Shown here piece by piece: positions 6,899 to 11,409 of a DNA stretch of 11,409 nt. Each line of letters opens with the position of its first letter. The first letter of the stretch is position 1. The stretch is from NCBI GenBank assembly GCA_034429695.1, contig DAOUGC010000059.1:1-11409 (forward strand), read 5' to 3'. The position numbers were made by a program, and so were the translations under genes. Under the pieces are notes generated by a model. It was given only the letters and a program-made list of their open reading frames with translations, did not search any database and was not told the DNA's origin. Source of the stretch: DAOUGC01 sp034429695. Its GTDB lineage: Bacteria > Chloroflexota > Anaerolineae > Anaerolineales > Anaerolineaceae.

Positions 6899-7100
6899 AG
6901 AGGTCAGTAGTCAGAGGTCAGACGGTGGCAAGTGTCAGGTCCTGAAAAACGTTGACACCATGAATGTCCAAAAAGGGCATATCACCGGGAGGGATAATCA
7001 AAGATAACGTGGGATGATGGCGCCCAAAGTGGACCTGAGCGGGAGCGGGTGCAGGTTGGTTAACCGCCAACCGTCCTCTGACTTCTGACTACTGACCTCT
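6899..7100. repeat. About 200-bp foldback element bounded by inverted 7-bp tandem repeats
   Basis: The 382-nt gap 6721-7102 has no gene. Within it, 6899-6922 consists of three heptamers (AGAGGTC, AGTAGTC, AGAGGTC) plus AGA. Its reverse complement recurs at 7077-7100 with 23 of 24 matches. The arms flank about 154 nt in which TCAGGTCC (6935-6942) and GGACCTGA (7031-7038) form a second, nested inverted repeat. The right arm ends 2 nt before the stop codon of the permease gene. The arrangement resembles a non-coding foldback or MITE-like unit, or simple heptameric repeats in opposite orientations. It carries no ORF of note. In RNA it would give a long stem just after the ABC operon and might act as a 3' boundary. 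The remaining part, 6721-6898, shows only the TATAAT noted separately. Confidence 0.75.
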
Positions 7101-7102
7101 CC

Positions 7103-9508
7103 TTACTCATACGCCAACACCTCGCGGATGGTCATGCGCGACGCGCTGCGGGCGGGGATCAGGCTGGCTGAAGCCGAAAGCGCAGCCACCACCGTCAGCC
7201 ACACCAGAAAACCCTGTCCGGTGAGGGCAAAGTTTGCCGGTGAGTTGAAGATCGCCTGGCTGATCACCTCGGACAGCAGGCTGGTGATGGGGAAGCTCAG
7301 CAGCGCGCCGAACACAAAGCTGATCGCGCCGATCAACATGCCCTCCATCAGCACCAGCCGCAAAATCACCCCATCGTGCGCTCCGATGGCGCGCAGCACG
7401 CCGATCTCACGCGTGCGTTCCATCACGTTCATGCTCAACGTGCCTGCCATGCCGATGCTGCCCACCAGCGCGGTCAGCAGCGCCATCACCACCAGAAACG
7501 CAGTCAGGATGCTGATGTAGTCGGTCATGGACTGGGTGAATTCACCACCGGCTTCCACACTGCGCACCTGCACCCCTTCAGTGCGCATCAATTCGTCCAC
7601 CACCAGGGTCAGGGCGGCTTGCGCGTCGTAGTTGTGATCATCCGAAGCAATGCGGAAAGCCGCAGCACGGTCGGGCTGGTGCAGAATGCGCGAAAGATGG
7701 TCGTAGTTGGTGTAGACGATCAGGTCATCCACACCGGTGAACTGGTACAGACCCACGATCACCCAGTCGCCCTCCTCACCAGCCACCTTCATGCGCACCG
7801 TATCGCCCACCTTGATGTCAGGGAAGATATCGAGGAAGGCGTCGTTAATCGCAATGGCGTTCTCATCCTCAGGCAGGATCCAGCGGCCCTCCATCACAAT
7901 CGGCTTGACCAGCGGGCTGTCTGAAGGCGGCGCCAGCAGCGAGATGGTCTCAAGCGTCACCCCATCCGCGTCCAGCAGGTCGCCCTGGGTCATTGCCCAC
8001 GGTTCAACGTGGGTCACACCAGGGATTTTCTCAATCAGCGCGGTGATGCGGTCAATGGGATAATTGCGCGCCAGGTCCAGGTTGACATCGGCGCCAAAGT
8101 ATTTGGTGATCTGCTCGATCTTGTGGTTGAGCGCCACCTGCACGTTGAAGACGGAGATGAAGATCGCGCCGCCCAGGGTGAGCGTCAGCAGGGTGAGCGC
8201 CAGGCGGCTCTTGCGCCTGAAGGTGTTGCGCACACTCACCAGCGCCACGCGTGAAAACCCGCGCAGACCGGCCAGCCCGCGGTCGATCAACCCGCGTTTG
8301 GCGCTGCCAGTGTTTTCAATGGCAGATGAGTTAATGGCTTTCTTGACCGTCACGCGCGAACCGCGCACCACCGGCAGGCTGCCAGCCAGCAAGGGCACAC
8401 CCAGCGCGATCACGGTCTGCACGATCAACGCACCCGGTTCAACGTGAAACCCGCTCAACGGAAAGCCGATCAGGCTGCCGGCAAACGCAGACAGGGCGTA
8501 ACCAGCCCATGCCCCCGCCGGGGCGGAGATGAGCAGCGCAATAAAGCCAAATGCCAGGATCAACAACAGGTACATGCGTGTGATCTGGTTGCGCCGCGCG
8601 CCCACCAGCTTCATGATGCCAATTTGCGTGAGGTGCTGGTTGAGCAGCGCCGACAGCGTGTTGGAGATCAGCGAACCCGAAAGGAACACGATCAGCACGC
8701 CCAGGATCATTAAAATGCGCAGCAGCGCGGTGAGGATCGACTCCATGGGGTGCTTGTTGCGTAAATGTTTTGAGACCTGCAGCGCGTCGTAACCGGCTTT
8801 TTCCAGCTTGTCTTCCACATCCAGCGAGAGCCGGTCAATGTGCGCGCGGTCGTTGGGTAGTTCAGCCGCGGTGACCAGCAACTGGTTGTAGAGCATGGGC
8901 TGGCGCAAGCCTTCCATGCTTTCCAGGGCGATCTGCCCGCGCGCGTTGTTGAACATGCCGCCGATGCCAGCGGTGAGTTCCTGCGCCACGCCGGACACGG
9001 TGAGGGTGCGGCGCGTGCCGTCGCCCAGCTCGATCTCCAGCACATCCTCTGGCTGAAGGTCGTAACGCTCGGCGGCTTTCTTGTCGATCACCACTTCGTT
9101 CTCGTCCGGCTCCTGAACCCCGCTCACCGCGCGCCAGCCGTCAATGCGCTCGGGCGCAAAGGAGCTGAGCGCGGTCAGTTCCAGCGCGACCAGTTCGCCT
9201 TTGGGCGACACCATGCGCACGCTGACACTGGCGCGCCCCTCGGCAGCCAGCACGCCGGGGGTGTGCTCCACCGCGTCCAGCAGGTCATCGTCAAACGGCA
9301 TGGTGCGGATCTCAATGTTGGGCGGGTTGGCCGACTCGTACGCCGCGTTCATTTCGGATGGGATGATCCAGTAGGATGCAGCGATGGTTCCGACTGCAAA
9401 CACGCCCACAGCGATGGATGCCACCACCAGCAGGGTGCGCACCGGGTTGCCGATCAGGTCGGAAAGCACCTTGCGCCATGTGGGTTTCATCATGGAAGCC
9501 GTATTCAT
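7103..9508 (-). CDS. ABC transporter permease, double FtsX-type (MacB/LolCE-like)
   Basis: This 801-aa permease carries two tandem FtsX units. Eight hydrophobic segments are seen, at about 24-47, 264-286, 312-338, 358-381, 434-456, 665-690, 716-741 and 765-785. Each half begins with one helix, followed by an extracytoplasmic domain (about 50-255 and 460-660) and three helices. The intracellular motif after the second helix is TQIGIMKLVGARRNQI in half one and TREIGVLRAIGAHDGV in half two, which would contact the ATPase. Such type VII ABC proteins generally perform mechanotransmission or lipoprotein/peptide export and do not import. The gene overlaps the upstream ATPase by ATGA, with GAGGG near the start, so translation is coupled. 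The fused two halves mean one polypeptide can supply the full transmembrane dimer. The substrate is unknown. It is last in the operon, and a repeat element starts 2 nt after the stop. Confidence 0.93.
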   Translation of the reverse strand: MNTASMMKPTWRKVLSDLIGNPVRTLLVVASIAVGVFAVGTIAASYWIIPSEMNAAYESANPPNIEIRTMPFDDDLLDAVEHTPGVLAAEGRASVSVRMVSPKGELVALELTALSSFAPERIDGWRAVSGVQEPDENEVVIDKKAAERYDLQPEDVLEIELGDGTRRTLTVSGVAQELTAGIGGMFNNARGQIALESMEGLRQPMLYNQLLVTAAELPNDRAHIDRLSLDVEDKLEKAGYDALQVSKHLRNKHPMESILTALLRILMILGVLIVFLSGSLISNTLSALLNQHLTQIGIMKLVGARRNQITRMYLLLILAFGFIALLISAPAGAWAGYALSAFAGSLIGFPLSGFHVEPGALIVQTVIALGVPLLAGSLPVVRGSRVTVKKAINSSAIENTGSAKRGLIDRGLAGLRGFSRVALVSVRNTFRRKSRLALTLLTLTLGGAIFISVFNVQVALNHKIEQITKYFGADVNLDLARNYPIDRITALIEKIPGVTHVEPWAMTQGDLLDADGVTLETISLLAPPSDSPLVKPIVMEGRWILPEDENAIAINDAFLDIFPDIKVGDTVRMKVAGEEGDWVIVGLYQFTGVDDLIVYTNYDHLSRILHQPDRAAAFRIASDDHNYDAQAALTLVVDELMRTEGVQVRSVEAGGEFTQSMTDYISILTAFLVVMALLTALVGSIGMAGTLSMNVMERTREIGVLRAIGAHDGVILRLVLMEGMLIGAISFVFGALLSFPITSLLSEVISQAIFNSPANFALTGQGFLVWLTVVAALSASASLIPARSASRMTIREVLAYE

Positions 9509-10569
9509 TTGCGCGCCCTCGCTGCAGCCGGATCGCTCATGGCTTCAAGCCCAAGCAACTGCGCCCGGTATGCCGGATGCAACCCCACCACCTCGCGCAC
9601 GGCTGCGCCCTGCAGGCACAGCGCAATGCCATCCCCCTGCAAAGCGGCAGGGGCGGGCGTGCCTTTCTCCAGCACACTCTTCACGCCGAACACGCGCGTG
9701 GCTTCGACGCCGTTCGCATCGGCTGTGTGCAGCAGATACACGCTGTCTTCCTGCGCGCACGGCAGGCGGCCTTCCACAAATTCCACCTCGCGCGCGGCTT
9801 TGGTGAGGCGCAACAGGCTCTGGTGGTTCATAAATTCAAATGAGTCCGCCAGCGCGGGGTGCACAATTTCACCGTCGCACAGCAACACGCGGCGGTTGGT
9901 GCGTTTTGCCAGGCCGGGGTCGTGGGTGACCACGATGATGGTCTTGCCTTTTTGGACCAGGGATTCAAAGATCTCGAAGATGTTTTCAGCGGTGCGCGAA
10001 TCAAGGTTGCCGGTGGGTTCGTCGGCCACGATCAAGGGCGGGTCGTTTGCCAGTGCGCGGGCAATGGCTGCCGCCTGCTGCTGCCCGCCGGAAACGGCGG
10101 ACGGCATTTTGTGGGCGAAGTCAGCCAGGCCCACCAGGGTCAGCAACTCCATGGCGCGCGTCTCGCGCTCAACGGGGGGAATCCTGCCGGCGATGTCCAT
10201 GGGCAGCATGGTGTTTTCCAACAGGCTGAGCACGGGGAGCAGTTGATAGAACTGGAACACAATGCCCAGGTTCAACCCGCGCCAACGGGACATCTGGCTT
10301 TCATTTAATTCGTTTACTTTGGTGCCGCCGATCTCAACATCCCCCGAGGTCGGGCGGTCAATGCCGGTCAGCATGTTGACCAGCGTGCTCTTGCCGCTGC
10401 CGCTTTTACCCACCACGCCCACAAATTCACCGGGGTGAAAGTCGGCATCGATGCCCTTCAACACGGTCACCGGTCCTGCGACGGTGGAAAAGCGCTTGAC
10501 GATCTTTTTCATTTGAATGGCCGGCGCCGAAATCGCCATCTGCGGCGTCTGCCCAAATTTGACTTGCAT
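9505..10569 (-). CDS. ABC transporter ATP-binding protein with C-terminal extension (LolD/MacB-like)
   Basis: This 354-aa protein has a complete ATPase domain in residues about 16-236: Walker A GKSGSGKST (54-62), Q-loop Q106, signature SGGQQ (160-164), Walker B LIVADEP (179-185) with E184, D-loop, and H-loop H216. In the family the signature is usually followed by R-V/A (SGGQQQR); here it is SGGQQQAAA, so the usual arginine is an alanine. A further 118 or so residues follow that typical LolD/MacB ATPases (about 220-250 aa) lack. The segment MNHQSLLRLTKAAREVEFVEG then SVYLLHTADANGVEATRV loosely recalls a cyclic-nucleotide-binding fold, but key glycines are missing. I treat it as unassigned. 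The ATG at 10569 has AGGGA at the right distance. It lies 27 nt downstream of the first ATPase gene and overlaps the permease start by 4 nt. Confidence 0.92.
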   Translation of the reverse strand: MQVKFGQTPQMAISAPAIQMKKIVKRFSTVAGPVTVLKGIDADFHPGEFVGVVGKSGSGKSTLVNMLTGIDRPTSGDVEIGGTKVNELNESQMSRWRGLNLGIVFQFYQLLPVLSLLENTMLPMDIAGRIPPVERETRAMELLTLVGLADFAHKMPSAVSGGQQQAAAIARALANDPPLIVADEPTGNLDSRTAENIFEIFESLVQKGKTIIVVTHDPGLAKRTNRRVLLCDGEIVHPALADSFEFMNHQSLLRLTKAAREVEFVEGRLPCAQEDSVYLLHTADANGVEATRVFGVKSVLEKGTPAPAALQGDGIALCLQGAAVREVVGLHPAYRAQLLGLEAMSDPAAARARK

Positions 10570-10596
10570 GGAATATCCCTGCCTGGTTGAGCCAGC

Positions 10597-11334
10597 TTAT
10601 GCTTCGGTTAACTGCCCGTCCACCATGCGCATCAGCCGGGTGGCGCGCTCTTCGATGCCGGGGTCGTGGCTGACCACGATCACGGTCTTGCCGTTTGACG
10701 CCAGTTGCTCAAACAGATGGAAGATCACATCGGCGGTGGAGGAATCGAGATTGCCGGTGGGTTCGTCCGCCACAATCAGGGGCGGGTCGTTTGCCAGTGC
10801 GCGGGCAATGGCGGCGCGCTGCTGCTGGCCGCCTGAAATGGCGGATGGTTTCTTGAAGCTGTGATCCTCCAGCTCAACCGCGCGCAGCAATTCCATGGCG
10901 CGGTCCTCTGACTCCCCCCGGCGGTAGTTGCCGATCAGTTCCATCGGCAGGAGAATGTTATCCAGCAGGCTGAGGCCCGGCATGAGCTGGAAGGTCTGGT
11001 AAACCACCCCCACCCGCTGACCGCGCCAGAATGCTTTTTGATCTTCGTTGAGGGTGTGCACGGGTGTGTTCATAAACCACACCTCGCCCGAGGTCAGGTC
11101 ATCCACACCAGTGACCATGTTGACGAGGGTGCTCTTGCCCGCACCGCTTTTACCCACAATGCCCACCAGCTCGCCGGGGAAAAAGCGCGCGCTCACCTGG
11201 TTGAGGGCAAAAAAATCGCCTCCAGCGGTGGTATAAGCCTTCACCACCTGCTCAAGGCGCAAGACAACTTCATCATCAGAGGTTGAGAAAGTCGGTTGTG
11301 TTACCTGTAATCGTAACTGTCGATCTGTTTGCAT
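10597..11334 (-). CDS. ABC transporter ATP-binding protein (LolD/MacB-like)
   Basis: This 245-aa ATPase powers the FtsX-type permease encoded downstream. Motifs are complete: Walker A GKSGAGKST (61-69), Q-loop Q113, signature SGGQQQR (167-173), Walker B LIVADEP (186-192) with catalytic E191, D-loop GNLDS, and H-loop H223. Length and motifs match the LolD/MacB/FtsE group. A polar stretch of about 22 residues precedes the usual N-terminus. The ATG at 11334 lacks a good ribosome binding site (AACCTATTTT upstream), so the start could be later, but no other ATG exists before the core domain. It is the first gene of a three-gene unit and is followed 27 nt later by a second, longer ATPase. Both share a very similar Walker B region at DNA level, which points to duplication within this operon. 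Whether the two pair as a heterodimer is inference. Confidence 0.94.
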   Translation of the reverse strand: MQTDRQLRLQVTQPTFSTSDDEVVLRLEQVVKAYTTAGGDFFALNQVSARFFPGELVGIVGKSGAGKSTLVNMVTGVDDLTSGEVWFMNTPVHTLNEDQKAFWRGQRVGVVYQTFQLMPGLSLLDNILLPMELIGNYRRGESEDRAMELLRAVELEDHSFKKPSAISGGQQQRAAIARALANDPPLIVADEPTGNLDSSTADVIFHLFEQLASNGKTVIVVSHDPGIEERATRLMRMVDGQLTEA

Positions 11335-11409
11335 AAAATAGGTTTAACCCCGCAATTTTCGTTTCGTTGCGACATGTCAATCGCGTAATTGTAAACTGGA
11401 AAACTCCGA
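11335..11409 (-). promoter_or_regulatory. Upstream region of the ABC operon with a TTGACA box and short palindrome
   Basis: On the minus strand a perfect TTGACA (11375-11380) lies 40 nt before the start of the first ATPase gene, but no good -10 follows at 16-18 nt (AATTGC at 17 nt, AAAATT at 15). GACATGTC (11371-11378) is a perfect 8-bp palindrome overlapping the box and could be part of an operator. The window ends here, so the upstream context is missing. Confidence 0.25.

Noticed and set aside
9263..10246. 327-aa plus-strand frame opposite the permease and ATPase genes
   Set aside because: It spans two real overlapping minus-strand genes; its low-complexity Ser/Arg/Ala composition is typical of a shadow frame in G+C-rich DNA.

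Overview
The window looks like a piece of a free-living bacterial chromosome. No phylogenetic marker is present. The mix of genes is compatible with a Chloroflexota (Anaerolineae-like) genome: a GGDEF/HD-GYP signalling protein, a fused FtsX permease with two LolD/MacB-type ATPases, and 7-bp tandem repeats between genes. That placement is inference only. Almost every gene lies on the minus strand; the one exception is a small membrane protein near the middle.

Reading along the minus strand (high to low coordinates): (1) 11334-7103 is a compact export/lipoprotein-type ABC operon. It has two different ATPase genes followed by one 801-aa permease with two FtsX halves; the second ATPase and the permease overlap by ATGA. 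(2) 7102-6721 is non-coding and holds a roughly 200-bp foldback element bounded by inverted 7-bp tandem repeats. (3) 6720-6478 encodes an 80-aa coiled-coil protein. (4) 5964-6341 (plus strand) encodes a 125-aa membrane protein with its own strong ribosome binding site and a textbook terminator. (5) 5843-4176 encodes a three-part c-di-GMP protein (CBS-like, GGEEF, HD-GYP) followed by a terminator. (6) 4067-3156 encodes a membrane-anchored metallo-beta-lactamase-fold hydrolase. (7) 3155-2895 is a cluster of hairpins. (8) 2894-1 is a type I restriction-modification locus: hsdM, then the start of hsdS, which runs off the window edge. The AT-rich hsdS fragment contrasts with its neighbours.

The ABC genes should form one transporter, probably with a heterodimeric ATPase. 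HsdM and HsdS form the modification enzyme of a type I R-M system; hsdR is not in view. The genes between them show no clear functional link. I see no tRNA, rRNA, CRISPR array, transposase or phage gene, and I do not see a convincing wholly new multi-gene system. The least explained items are the C-terminal extension on one ATPase, the foldback repeat element and the overlapping hairpins upstream of hsdM.
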